From contig JAGTXO010000001.1 of assembly GCA_019448385.1 (NCBI GenBank), positions 2,418,001 to 2,482,000 of the forward strand: a stretch of DNA of 64,000 nucleotides. Reading direction: 5' to 3'. Origin of the DNA: Diacronema lutheri. Taxonomy: Eukaryota; Haptophyta; Pavlovophyceae; Pavlovales; Pavlovaceae. The notes under the pieces were generated by a model, which made no database searches, was not told where the DNA came from, and saw only the letters and a list, made by a program, of their open reading frames with translations. The position numbers were made by a program, and so were the translations under genes. Positions 46,379 through 56,437 of the stretch are shown one piece after another; within the stretch, counting starts at the first letter, position 1; the number at the start of each line of letters is the position of its first letter.

Positions 46379-48950
46379 TCAAATGCCGATGTCGCGCTGC
46401 GCTGCCGCACGGCCGTTCGCCGCGCTAGGCTTGGCCTGTGCGCGCGCCGCAGGTGCCGGGTGCGCATTGGTCGAGTCGCGCAGCGCGCGCACCGGCCCGC
46501 TCGCGCTCTTGCCAGAAAATGCAGCCGCACGGGGCGGCCGCAGCTGCGCAGCGCCCTCCGCTGCGGTGATCATCAGGCGCGCCAGTGATGACGGGCCAGG
46601 CGGGTTCGCAGCCGGCGGATGCGCCGCCTGATCTGGCGTGGCGTACGGCTGCGGCTGCTGCGCCGACAAGGGCGGCGGCGCATGCGGCGCGACCACTGCC
46701 GGCCCGGCGTCATCGTGTTGCGCCGCGCGCTCGTCGAGCGGCGCGAGCGATGAGGTCGGCGGCCGAGCAGGCGACCATCCGCGCGCCGCCGCGTGCGCCG
46801 GCGCGCCCGGTGCCGTCGCGTGCGTCACGTGCGGCCATGCTGCGAAGGAAGTTGCCTCCTCCGCAGCGGGCGTGGCGAGGTGCTGGGGAGCGTGGGCGGG
46901 TGCGAGCGGCCCCGGCGACGGCGCGCGGTGACCTGCGTTCACGCCCCTCACTGCCACGTATGGCGCCGAGTGGTCCGCCGCGCTCGTGCCCCAGTAGGGC
47001 GGCGCCTGCTGGTTCGATGGTGCCGCCATGCCGCTAAGCACCTCGGCGGGCGGCTCGCCCGGTCCATGCGCTGCACTCGGCTGCGCCCACGCCGTCGCGC
47101 GCACGGGCGTAACGGCCGCCGATGACTGGCGTGGCACAGGCTGCGACGCAGGTGCAGGCGGGGGTGCTCCCGTCTGCAGCGTGGCGAGCAGCGCGCTCAC
47201 GTGCGCGTGCCCGCTCGCGTGCTCGAGCGTAGCGACCTGCGCGCGCGCGCCACCGCGAGACGCGACAGTGCCAAGCGGTCGCCGTCAGCGCAGGCACAGA
47301 TGGCCCGGGACGGGGCGCACCGCCACGGCGCGCGCCTCGGCCCCCGCCCCCCGCAGGTCGAGGTGGTGGGCACGCACGCACGCGGCGCGGGACGCGCGGC
47401 GCATGGGGCACAGCAGTGCGCTGCACGCGGACGGCGTGCGGGCGCAGGCGCAAGCGCGCGGCCGCGCGAGTGCAGACCGCTCGCCTTGGCAACCAGGGCG
47501 TCGAGCGTGGCGCCGTGGCTCTTGCGCGTGGCTTCGAGCTCGATGCGCGCGGCCGCGGCCGCGTCGCGCGCCTCGTTGGCCGTGCCCTCGAGCGTTGCGA
47601 GCCGCTTTTCAAAATCGGCCGTTACCCTCTTGCGCGCCGACTCCTCCGCCTTGATCCGCGCCTCCGCTTCACCGAGGTATCCGAGAAGTTTCGTGGACAT
47701 TCCGACGAGCATCTCTGTGTACCCGCCGTACGTGCCGCCGCCCGAGCCAGCGTGCGCCGAATGCGCGGCGTGCGCGCCCGGCTGCGGCCCCGCCGTGCGC
47801 GGGCGCGGCGCCGACGGCACGCCGCTCACGCCGCCCGGCGTGCCGGGCGAGCGCCACATGGGCTTACCGCCGTGGGCTGCCTCGAAACGACGCATGCCCT
47901 CGGCGAGGCTCGCGGCGGCGTGCTCGACGCGGTGCAAGCCGAGCTTGTCGGGCGCTCGGCCGTGCGCCTCCGCCGCGCGCGGCGTGCCGGGTGCCGGCGA
48001 GCCAAACGCGGCGGCCCGGCGAGCGCGCGAACCGGCGCCGCCGCCCGGCGTTGCAAACGCCAGCAGATCCGTACCGTCGCGGTCCGCAGAGCCGAGCGCG
48101 CCCTTAAGCCGGGTGTGCGAGCGCGGTGCGGTGGGGGGGCGCTCGCTCGACTGGCCGGCCTGCTCCTCGCCCTCGCCCTCGCGCGCCCCCTCGTCATCGC
48201 TCGGGCCGTCGCGCGGGTCGTCGTATTCGCTGTCGCGCTCGCGCGCAGCGGCCGTGCCGCCGTGGCCAACGTGTGGCGCGAGCGCGCGCAGCTCGGCCTG
48301 CACGCGGCTGAGCTCACCGAGTGCCTTGGCTGCCTCGCGCTCGAGCTCCGAGTGCGCGCCCGCGCCATGCCGTGCGCCGTGCGGCTCGCCGATGTTATCC
48401 AGGTCGGCCGCTGCGCGCGCGCGCCGGCGTCGCGGCACGCGTTCGCAGGCGAACGCCGGCGCGGTGAGGGCGCGCTTCGGTGCACACGAGCGGCACATAA
48501 GCGCGTGCGCGCGCGGCGCGGTGAGGGCGCCCCCGCGAGTGCTCGTGTGTTCCGTGGCTGCGGGCATCGCGCGATCGCAACACGCGCACGATGTGGCGGC
48601 CGCGCGCGCACGGGAGCGGCGCGGAGCGCACCGAGCGGGTTGAGCCGCATCGCCACCTCATCGCGTGCCTCGGCAAGGTGCGCAGAGGTTGCGAGCTCCT
48701 TGCGCCGGCGCGACTCCTCGGGCGTGAGGCGGAATGCGCTACGGTCTTGCAGCGAGCTCTGCGGCGGCGGCGGCGGCGGCAGAGCGACGTGGCGCGACGT
48801 AAGACGAGCCGCGCGCGCGCGCGCGCGCGCGCGACGGCGTGACGCGCGTACGTCCCAGTCGGGCTTCCGCCGAGGCGCCGGCGAGGTGCGTTGCCTCTCC
48901 TTCTCGCCGCCGCCCTTCACCACGGCGACCCGCTGCGCAGGGCCGAGCAT
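46379..48950 (-). CDS. SPICE1-like centriolar coiled-coil protein
   Basis: Four exons proposed: 48950-48852, 48758-48632, 48410 to about 47374-47494 (donor uncertain), 47236-46379. The N-terminus resembles human SPICE1: a Lys/Arg-rich start (RVAVVKGGGEKERQR), DWD spliced to SSLQDRSAFRLTPEESRRRK, then ELATSAHLAEARDEV; the human counterpart reads EWD..., ATPEDLVRRHE, IHKSKN. SPICE1 acts in centriole duplication and spindle assembly. The middle has heptads (EREAAKALGELSRVQAELRA and RIKAEESARKRVTADFEKRL); the rest is disordered and Pro/Ala-rich. Intron 1 (93 nt) stays open, but removing it restores the family motif. It is divergent from KIN17, 61 bp between starts. The identity rests on one short block. 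Confidence 0.55.
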
Positions 48951-49011
48951 TTTGAAGGCCGGCTTTCCCGCGCGAGCCGATGGAGGACAAACCGCCCGAC
49001 TTGTTGCCACG

Positions 49012-50352
49012 ATGGGGAAGGATGGCGGCAACTTTCTCACGCCCAAGGCGATTGCCAACCGGATCAAGGCGAAGGGCCTGCAGAAGCTGCGCTGGTTCTG
49101 CCAAATGTGCCAGAAGCAGTGCCGCGACGAGAACGGCTTCAAGTGCCATTGCATGTCCGAGTCGCACCAGCGCCAGATGCAGCTCTTCGCGTCCAACCCA
49201 AACTCGTTTATGGACGAGTTCTCTGTCGAGTTCGAGCGCGGGATGATGGAAGTGGTCTCGCGCCGGGCGAGGGCGCGCGTGCACGCCAACGTGGTTTATC
49301 AGGAGTACATCTCTGACCGCGCGCACGTGCACATGAACTCGACGATGTGGGAGACGCTCACCGACTTTGTGATTTACCTCGGCCGCACGGGCAAGTGCGA
49401 AGTCGACCAGACGGAGAAGGGCTGGTTCGTGCAGTTCATCGACCGCGATCCGGCCAAGGTGGCCGCGGCGGAGGCGCGCGTCAAGCGCGTAGCCACCGAT
49501 CTCGACGCCGAGGAGCGCCACACGCGCGAGCTCCTTCGCCTCGCGAAGCGCGTCCGCGAGTCGGAGGGCGCCGCCGACGGCACGGCCGGCGGCGAGGGCG
49601 ACGGCGACGGCGAGGCCGGGCGTGGCGCGGCGGCGGCGACGGCGGCGGCGGCGCGCGAGCTCGTGCGAGCCGACGATGCGCCGCCGCTCGTGCTGCAGCT
49701 CCAGCCCGGCGCGGGTGCGAGCGGCACGGGCAAGCGGCCGGCGGCCGGCATGGGGCCATCCGCGCTTCCGCCACGCGTGCGGCCCGCTCTGGCGGCGGCG
49801 GCTGCGGTCTTCGGCGCCGGCGACGACGACGATGATGCCACGCGCATCGCCGCTGCCGCCACCGCCGCAGCGCCGCCCAAATCAGCGATGGCGGCCATCA
49901 TGGAGCAGGAGACGCGTCGAAAGGCTGCCGCCGACGCAGCGGCCGCCGCCGCGAGCGCGGCGGCGGTGGCGGCGCGCGGCGGCGAGCGGCGCGCTGAATG
50001 GTTGTGCTGCGGGATCGTCGTCAAGGTGCTCAACCGCACGCTCGGCGGCGGCAAGTACCACAAGCAGAAGGGCGTCGTGCGCGCGCTCGACAGTGGCGTT
50101 GTTGCTCGTGTTGAGATGCTGCAGTCGGGCGACGTGCTCTCGCTTGACCAGGACGATCTCGAGACGGTGCTGCCGCCGGTGGGCGGGCCGCTACGCGTCG
50201 TGAACGGCGCACACCGCGGCGCGCGCGCGACGCTGCTCTCAATCAACGAGGCGCGCTTCTGCGTGCGCGTCGAGCTCGCCGATGGCGCGCGCCGCGGCGA
50301 GGTGATCGACGGTGTCGAGTATGAGGATGTGTGCAAGCTGCACGTCGGATGA
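49012..50352 (+). CDS. KIN17: KIN17 DNA/RNA-binding protein
   Basis: 446 aa, single exon. The N-terminus is almost the family consensus: MGKDGGNFLTPKAIANRIKA, then the zinc finger LRWFCQMCQKQCRDENGFKC and HCMSESHQRQMQLFASNP, followed by the winged-helix region (VYQEYISDRAHVHMNSTMWE, LTDFVIYLGRTGKCEVDQTE, GWFVQFIDRDP). The C-terminal tandem SH3/KOW part is present (WLCCGIVVKVLNRTLGGGKY, GVVRALDSGVVARVEMLQSG, RGARATLLSINEARFCVRVE). KIN17 acts in the nucleus in pre-mRNA splicing, DNA replication and damage response. The central segment is an expanded Ala-rich linker unlike animal proteins. The start is the only Met giving the canonical N-terminus. Confidence 0.95.
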   Translation: MGKDGGNFLTPKAIANRIKAKGLQKLRWFCQMCQKQCRDENGFKCHCMSESHQRQMQLFASNPNSFMDEFSVEFERGMMEVVSRRARARVHANVVYQEYISDRAHVHMNSTMWETLTDFVIYLGRTGKCEVDQTEKGWFVQFIDRDPAKVAAAEARVKRVATDLDAEERHTRELLRLAKRVRESEGAADGTAGGEGDGDGEAGRGAAAATAAAARELVRADDAPPLVLQLQPGAGASGTGKRPAAGMGPSALPPRVRPALAAAAAVFGAGDDDDDATRIAAAATAAAPPKSAMAAIMEQETRRKAAADAAAAAASAAAVAARGGERRAEWLCCGIVVKVLNRTLGGGKYHKQKGVVRALDSGVVARVEMLQSGDVLSLDQDDLETVLPPVGGPLRVVNGAHRGARATLLSINEARFCVRVELADGARRGEVIDGVEYEDVCKLHVG

Positions 50353-50394
50353 TGAACCTCTTTTGGACGTGCCTGTAGGTCAAACGCTTGAGGG

Positions 50395-52559
50395 CTAGAC
50401 ACTTAGCGGGTCCGCATTCAATTTGCCGGCCGGCGCGCGTGTACGCGCGCGCCGGTCCGGCGAGCGCGAGCGCGCAGCAGGCAGGGTCGCCGCGCGCAGC
50501 GGCGAGCAGGAGCGCTGCACCGAGCGCGCGCTCGCGCCCGCGTTTGCCGACGTCTGCCGCGAGACGCTCGGCGCGGCGGGTGTGGGCGAGCGCAGCGCGA
50601 GACTCCGCTCGCGGTTGACGCGTTGAAGCAGCCCGTTATTCAATCTCATGGGCGAGCGGGCGCGCCCAATTGCCGCCATCGCCGCCTGCGGCACGAGCGC
50701 CGGCTCAAGGAACTGGCGGAAGACGCGATCGACGAGGCGCGGTTGCGCAGGCGCCGGCTGCGCGCGCGACGGCGCCGCGCCGCGCTTGATCTCGCGCGTG
50801 TCGAGCAGCTGCCCCGCCGTGAGCGATCGACTGAGCGCCGCGCGGCGCACCGCGCGGATTGGCGTGCGCGCACGCACGCTCAGCGAATCGGTCATCGTGC
50901 GCGCGAGCTGCGCGTGCGTGTGCGCACCCGCGCCCGCGCCTGCCGCCGCGCGCGGTGCCACGGCCTGCGCAGGGACTACGGGCTCCAACGCCCCTGGCTC
51001 GGACGCGCGACCACTGCTGCCAGCTGTGCGGCGCGTGGCCACGTGCGCGCGCGGCGACGGACGCGGCGTCGGCGCGCCGCGCGCGGAGGCGACGCGCGGC
51101 GATGCGCCGCTTCGGCGCGCGGACAGCACGACGATCGGGTCGCGCTCTGTCCCGTGGTGCTTCGGATCGAGCGACATTCGGTTTTGAAAAGCGGTTGATG
51201 AGTGCTCGCTCGATGTTCGTGCGGCCGGCGCGGCCGGCGCGGCCGGCGCGGCCGACGCCGGAGCACTCGCCGGTGCCTCGCCGCACTCGCTGCGCTCGTC
51301 GTGCGCGCCATCCGCCACCGCCCCCTCCTCCACCAGCGCGAGCGCCTCCGCGTCCTCCACGTCGAGCAGCACCTCGTTGGCGGCGTGCGCTCGCAGCATC
51401 AGCTCCGCGTACGCCCGACGCGACGCGTGCATCACGTACAGAAGCGAGGCGCCGCCGATCGCGCACCCGACGATCGTCACGATCGTCTGCAACGCGTTCG
51501 CGCGCGGCGCACGGACGCGCGGCGGGACGCGCGCGCGTGAGCGCTCGCACCACGGGTAGGGGAATCTCGCATCACGGGTAGGGGAATCTCGCATCACGGC
51601 GCACGCCCGCAGCGCCGTACCACCGTCCGACGTGACGACGAACCCGACGCGCCAACCGAGTCAATTGCGGCGAGGCTGGAGAGCGACGCGCCGATGAGCA
51701 CGTACACCGTCACGGAGAGCATCGAGCCGGAGCACGTGACGACAAAGTTGAGGACGGAGATCTGAGTAATTGCGAGCACGTAGTTCATCACGTTCAGCGG
51801 GAAGACGGGGGAGAGCTTGATGAGCATCCCGACCTGCAGGCCACGCTGCGAGACGGCCAGGTCGATCGCGCGGAAGATCGGCCGCTCCGCCGTCCACTCG
51901 GAAATGAGCGGGCGAAAGCACGAGCGCCCGAGCGCAAACGCGAGGCACGAGCCAACCCACACGCCCACGCCGACCGACGCGAGCGCGACGAGCAGACCAA
52001 TGGACGGACCCCACACAAGAGTGAAGAGCGTGCCCGTGCCCACCCACACGAACCACGAGGGCAGCGCGCACACGACGAGAACGATCTGGATGCCGATCAC
52101 GGCGACGGGTGCCGACGGTCCGAGCGAGCGCAGGCCGTTTAGCATGCTGACCGCCGCGCTGAGCGTGCGCGCGGGCTGCGACGCGGCGAAGCCGACCGCG
52201 CCGCAAAGGACGATCACGACCGTCCCCGGTATGGCGCAACGGCGCAACGTCGACTGGACCGGCGCGTGATAATCGAGGTCGTCGAGCGACGAGCCGATCT
52301 CCGATTCGTGCGATGCGTCGTCGAGCGAGCGCTCCGACTCGGCGGCGTCGGCGTCGGCATCGGCGTGCGCGGCTCCGCCTTCGATGGCCGCGCCGATGGG
52401 TGGGAGCGGCAACGTCGCGTGCCGCTCGGCGCGCGGCAGCCGCCACGAGACCGGCCGCGAGGGGACGCGCATCCGGCCCGCTTCCCGACGAGACGCCGAC
52501 ACCCGATCGGCTTTGATAAGCGCAATTTCCGGCTCCTTCCGACGGACATTGCTTGGCAT
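50395..52559 (-). CDS. TVP38/TMEM64 (DedA/SNARE-associated, VTT) membrane protein with long disordered tail
   Basis: Two exons (52559-51624, 51486-50395), about 675 aa. The VTT domain lies at about residues 120-340: TVVIVLCGAVGFAASQPAR, ALPSWFVWVGTGTLFTLVWG, ASVGVGVWVGSCLAFALGRS, the re-entrant QVGMLIKLSPVFPLNVMNYV and YVLIGASLSSLAAID; exon 2 supplies the last span TIVTIVGCAIGGASLLYVMH. The family includes lipid scramblases and Golgi/ER transporters. After the domain come about 330 residues rich in Arg/Ser/Ala/Pro, unusual for the family. A perfect 22-bp tandem duplication sits in the intron (about 51552-51596). The exon 1 donor may instead be at 51657. The start is 28 bp from the next gene's possible start. 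Confidence 0.78.
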
Positions 52560-52587
52560 TTTCAAAGCCGATCGCCGGCTGTTTTGC

Positions 52588-55170
52588 ATGGATGATGGCG
52601 CCGTGAAGTACGAGCGAGGGAGGAGGATGGCGGACGAGCGGCGTTGGTGCACGGGCGCGGGCGGCGCGGCAGTGTCGCCCTCGCAGTACCACAGGCCAAG
52701 CCTACGCACCATGTCGGGCCAGCGCCTTCCGTCGCCGTCGCTAAGCGGCGCGTCGCCCGCGGCGCAGAGCGCGCCGGCCGCGCGTGCGGCCAGGCCGGTG
52801 CGCGCACCGGCCGCCTATGCGGCGAGCCGGCGGCTGGGCGGACCGGCGAGCGCTGCGCAAAGTATGATTCCAATGCTACACGCGCGCGCCACCACCGACC
52901 CGCGCGCGCCGCGCACGCCCACCAGCCCGCCGCCGGGCACGCTCCGGCAGCTGCTTCGCGACATGCACGACGTCGGCTCGGCGGAGGACGTCGTCGCGTC
53001 GGCGCGCGGCCACCACGGCGCCAGTGGCGGCGACGGCGCGCGTGCGTGCGCACGCGTCGGCGTCGACGCCAATGACGCCGGCGCGGGCAGCGCCGACAAC
53101 AGCGGCGCCGCGGTGTCCGCTGAGGTGCGCGCGCGCCGGCGCTCGCCGGTCCGCACCGACTCTGAGCACGCGCGCCGATTCGGCGGCGTCGAGGGCGGCC
53201 GATCGTCGTACACGGAGCTCGCCGCGCCCGAGCTGCCGCGCTGGGAGCAGTACGACCACGCGCACGACTCCTTGCTCGCGCGGCTCGAGGAGCTCAAGAT
53301 GTCCGCCGGGCGCGCCGACGTGCGCACAGGCCAGCGGCGCATGCTCGACAAGGAGCTGTTCGACGAGAACGAGCAAGCAGTCGGCTTGGCGATCATGCCC
53401 GACTCGGCGTTCAAGGCGCGGTGGGACGCGCTCGTGCTGCTCACGCTCGCACTCTCGTGCGTCTTCTCGCCGCTGCTCGCCGCCTTCGCGCCCGACCTCG
53501 CGCTCGACGCCGGCGGGCACGCGTGGCTCTCGGCCGCAGGCGTGCTGGTCGTCATCGTGCTCGCGCTCGACGTGGCTGTGAGCGCGCGCACGGCGTTCAT
53601 GGATGACGGCGTGTACATTCGGCTGCCGCGCCTCATCCTCGCGCATTACGCCGCGAGCTACCATCTGCCGCTCGACCTGCTCGCCGCGCTGCCCCTCCGC
53701 ACGGTCCTCACGCGTGGCGGCAGCTGCTGGCGGATCGCGCGCGACGGCGACGGCGCGCCGGCGCGCGCGTCCTTCTTCGAGCTTGTGTGCCTGTGGGACC
53801 TGTTCAAGCTGAACAAGCTGTACCGCACGCTCGACGCGTTGCGCGACGGCGCGCGCGTCCAACCCGCCGTCGCGTCGCTCGCCAAGCTCCTGCTCGGCCT
53901 TGCGTACATGTGGATTTGGACGGGCACTATGTACTTTTATGTCGCATCAGCCGAGACCGCACGGCACGCCGCGCTCGGCCACGCACCGGGCGCCTTCGGC
54001 CCGCACAATTACTTCCCGCCGACGGCGCCCGTCGCGCTCAAGGTCGCGCGCTCCATTTTCTGGGGCATCTCGGTGACGGCCAACATCGGGCCGGACATCC
54101 TGCCCGAGACCTTCGTCGAGGTGCTCTTCACGACGCTCTGCTCGCTGCTTTCCACGTCCGTGTACGCGCTCACGATCGGCTCGGCCGCGACCTCGTTCAC
54201 CGAGCTGCAGGCACCGCTGCTGGCGCGCCGTCGCCGCCTCGAGCAGCTGAACGAGTACATGCGGTACAAGCGGGTACCCGTGCGACTGCAAGAGCGAGTG
54301 AACTCATTCTTTGATTACCGCGGCCTGTCGCTACTCGGCATCGTGTCCGACGGCGACGTGATGGCCAAGATGCCACTCTCCCTCTCCGCGCAGCTTTCAA
54401 TCGCTCTGAACCAATCGCTCTTCTCGCAGGTGCCGCTCTTCCAGGAATGTTCCGCAAACCTCCTCCTCGCGATGGTGAGCCGACTCGTGCCCCTCATCCA
54501 CATGCCGGGCGATTTGATCATCCGGCAGGGCACCGAGGGCAAGGCGCTGCACTTCATCAACCGAGGACAATGCCTCGTCCTCAAGACGATCGGCACACCG
54601 GCCGGCGCCGCGCCCTGTGCCCCACCGTCGCACGATGGCGGCGCAGTCGCCAGCGGCGAGGCGGGCGCGCGCGCGCCCGAACGCGCTGCGGCGCACCGCC
54701 GCTCGCCGCTCGGCCGCGCGCTCTCGCGCATGAGGCCTGGGAGCGGTGGTCGCGGCGGTGGCGCGCCAGAGCCGATTTTGGGGCGACAGTCCGGGGCCAG
54801 CACACCCCGGCCGCTCGTCGAATTTATCGCGCTGCTCGGCGAATCGGAATTCTTTGGCGAAGGCGCTCTCCTCTCGAGAGGCGTCACCGCCGCGACCGTC
54901 CGCGCGGTCACGTACTGCGACCTGCTCGCGCTCTTCGCGCACGACTTCCACCTCGTCGTGCGCGACTTTCCGTACTTCGCCGTAGTCGTCGACGAGCACG
55001 CCGCTGCACTTCATCGCAGGAGCAACGTGCCGCTCGAGCAGCGCGTCGTCCTGCCCGATCCGGCCGCGCGGCCCGATTCGGTAGCCCAGGCGTGCGCGCA
55101 CGATGCCGCAGTCGACGCGGAGGCAACGTCCCGCTCGCCGCGCGCGCAGACGCCCAGCAGGCGAATGTGA
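52588..55170 (+). CDS. Cyclic-nucleotide-gated-type cation channel
   Basis: 860 aa from 52588; later Mets at 52627 and 52711 are also possible. A disordered N-terminus precedes about six membrane spans starting near residue 275 (WDALVLLTLALSCVFSPLLA). The pore loop (about 489-510) reads IFWGISVTANIGPDILPE, with a CNG-like rather than GYGD potassium filter, suggesting a poorly selective cation pore. A C-linker (LEQLNEYMRYKRVPVRLQER) and a cyclic-nucleotide-binding domain follow: VPLIHMPGDLIIRQGTEGKA, then FGEGALL...TAATVRAVTYCDL, which keeps the phosphate-binding Glu and Arg. About 70 low-complexity residues (genomic about 54592-54810) interrupt this domain between strands. No clear voltage-sensor Arg ladder is seen. 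Confidence 0.82.
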   Translation: MDDGAVKYERGRRMADERRWCTGAGGAAVSPSQYHRPSLRTMSGQRLPSPSLSGASPAAQSAPAARAARPVRAPAAYAASRRLGGPASAAQSMIPMLHARATTDPRAPRTPTSPPPGTLRQLLRDMHDVGSAEDVVASARGHHGASGGDGARACARVGVDANDAGAGSADNSGAAVSAEVRARRRSPVRTDSEHARRFGGVEGGRSSYTELAAPELPRWEQYDHAHDSLLARLEELKMSAGRADVRTGQRRMLDKELFDENEQAVGLAIMPDSAFKARWDALVLLTLALSCVFSPLLAAFAPDLALDAGGHAWLSAAGVLVVIVLALDVAVSARTAFMDDGVYIRLPRLILAHYAASYHLPLDLLAALPLRTVLTRGGSCWRIARDGDGAPARASFFELVCLWDLFKLNKLYRTLDALRDGARVQPAVASLAKLLLGLAYMWIWTGTMYFYVASAETARHAALGHAPGAFGPHNYFPPTAPVALKVARSIFWGISVTANIGPDILPETFVEVLFTTLCSLLSTSVYALTIGSAATSFTELQAPLLARRRRLEQLNEYMRYKRVPVRLQERVNSFFDYRGLSLLGIVSDGDVMAKMPLSLSAQLSIALNQSLFSQVPLFQECSANLLLAMVSRLVPLIHMPGDLIIRQGTEGKALHFINRGQCLVLKTIGTPAGAAPCAPPSHDGGAVASGEAGARAPERAAAHRRSPLGRALSRMRPGSGGRGGGAPEPILGRQSGASTPRPLVEFIALLGESEFFGEGALLSRGVTAATVRAVTYCDLLALFAHDFHLVVRDFPYFAVVVDEHAAALHRRSNVPLEQRVVLPDPAARPDSVAQACAHDAAVDAEATSRSPRAQTPSRRM

Positions 55171-55234
55171 GATGCCGCCGCTCTGGTGCGCCTGCGCGCG
55201 CCATGGCGCGCATTTTTTAATGGGTGTGATTCCA

Positions 55235-56094
55235 TCACGAGCCGGCGCCACGGTGCACTGTCGGGCGCAGCTTGATCTGCGCGCTCAGCCAGTCAAGGCC
55301 GTGCGCGAGCCCGTCGCCCGTCGCCGCGGAGGAGGGCTGAATGAACCACGTCTGCTTCAGGCGGTGGAGGCCGAGGCGGTCGGCGACGGCGCTCGAGCTG
55401 AGCGCGTTCGGCAGGTCAATCTTGTTGGCAAAGACGAGCACGACGGGGTGGGCCATGCTGTCCTCCGTGAGGATCTTGTGCAGCTCGTCGCTCGCCTCTG
55501 CGAGTCGATCACGATCGCTGGAGTCGACAACGAAGACCAACGCATCGGTGCCCTGGTAGTAATGACGCCCTGCGCGACGGAGGTGCACGTGTCAAAGCGC
55601 GCGCGAATGATGAGGACGCGCCACGAGAAGGCGAGGTCTATTGCTACGCGCGCACAGAGCGGACGAATCCGGTCTTGACCGCCAACGTCCCAGATCGTCA
55701 TCTTTAGGTTGCGGTACTCGACCGTGTCCACGTTGAAGCCGACCGTCTGAGCGCACGCGCGAGGGCAAACATACGTTGCGGGCGCGCGCGACGGGGTCGC
55801 GCACATGAAAGCCCGCGCTTCATGGCGCAAGGCTCGCCGAGCTTGAGCTTGTAGCGCGGGCATGGGATGGGCTCGGGCATGAGGCTGCTGGCATGGGATG
55901 GGCACTAGGAGCAGAAGATGGGCCAGCGCGTGCGGCTGCGGCGGACGTCCGCTCACAGGAACAGTGGTGATGAGCTCGCCGAGCTTGAGCTTGTAAAGAA
56001 TGGTCGTCTTGCCGGCCGCATCGAGGCCGAGGAGGAGGACGCGCGTCTCGCGCGTGAAGAGCTTATCGTAGAAGCGCGACATGATCAGGCCCAT
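55235..56094 (-). CDS. ARF-family small GTPase, copy B (inverted paralogue)
   Basis: Three exons (56094-55957, 55746-55656, 55569-55235), 187 aa, with exon sizes and phases identical to copy A. Motifs: [71 protein letters not shown]. This is the more orthodox ARF of the two. Exon 1 is nearly identical to copy A at DNA level for its first two thirds, while exons 2 and 3 differ at many positions (for example [17 protein letters not shown] against [17 protein letters not shown]). Intron 1 (210 nt) is longer than in A and contains one unit of the LamG-intron minisatellite. It functions presumably at Golgi membranes. Confidence 0.92.
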
Positions 56095-56295
56095 GGTGAA
56101 CGACGGTCGTGGACGGAGAGAAATGCGCGATGACGTCAAAATGGCGCCAGAGGCCGAGGCGGATCATTTGAAAAGGAGCGCCGGTTCGCACTGTCTTCAC
56201 ACTGACGCGGAGACCGGAGTGTGCACCCTGCATCGCGGCGCGTCAGCTTGGCGGGACGCGCAGTACAATCCTACCCTGGCCGGGCGCGCGCGCGA
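56095..56295 (-). other. Duplicated segment: ARF promoter plus tail of the quinone oxidoreductase gene
   Basis: Read on the minus strand, these 200 bp match 45176-45375 almost base for base. They include the last 15 codons of the oxidoreductase (ARAPGQGRIVLRVPPS and its stop, here at 56243-56245), the 3' flank, the TGACGTCA site and the bases up to the ARF ATG. Small indels exist around 56210. Homology stops at about 56295 in a CG-rich run. The oxidoreductase fragment has no gene body here and is a relic of copying. Confidence 0.92.
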
Positions 56296-56437
56296 GCGTC
56301 AGCTCGCGCACGGGGAGAGCGGCCCGCGCCGCGCCGCGCCCACGCCGCGCCGCGCTACGCCGCACGGAGGGCTCCGCGCGCGCGCGCGAGAATCTCTTTC
56401 TCTCGACCGACTCAGCAGCCACAGTCAGCAGCCACAT

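Noticed and set aside
47416-49011. Extension of KIN17 upstream of 49012 to 47416
   Set aside because: The upstream part is antisense to the SPICE1-like gene. MGKDGGNFLTPKAIANRIKA is the conserved KIN17 N-terminus.
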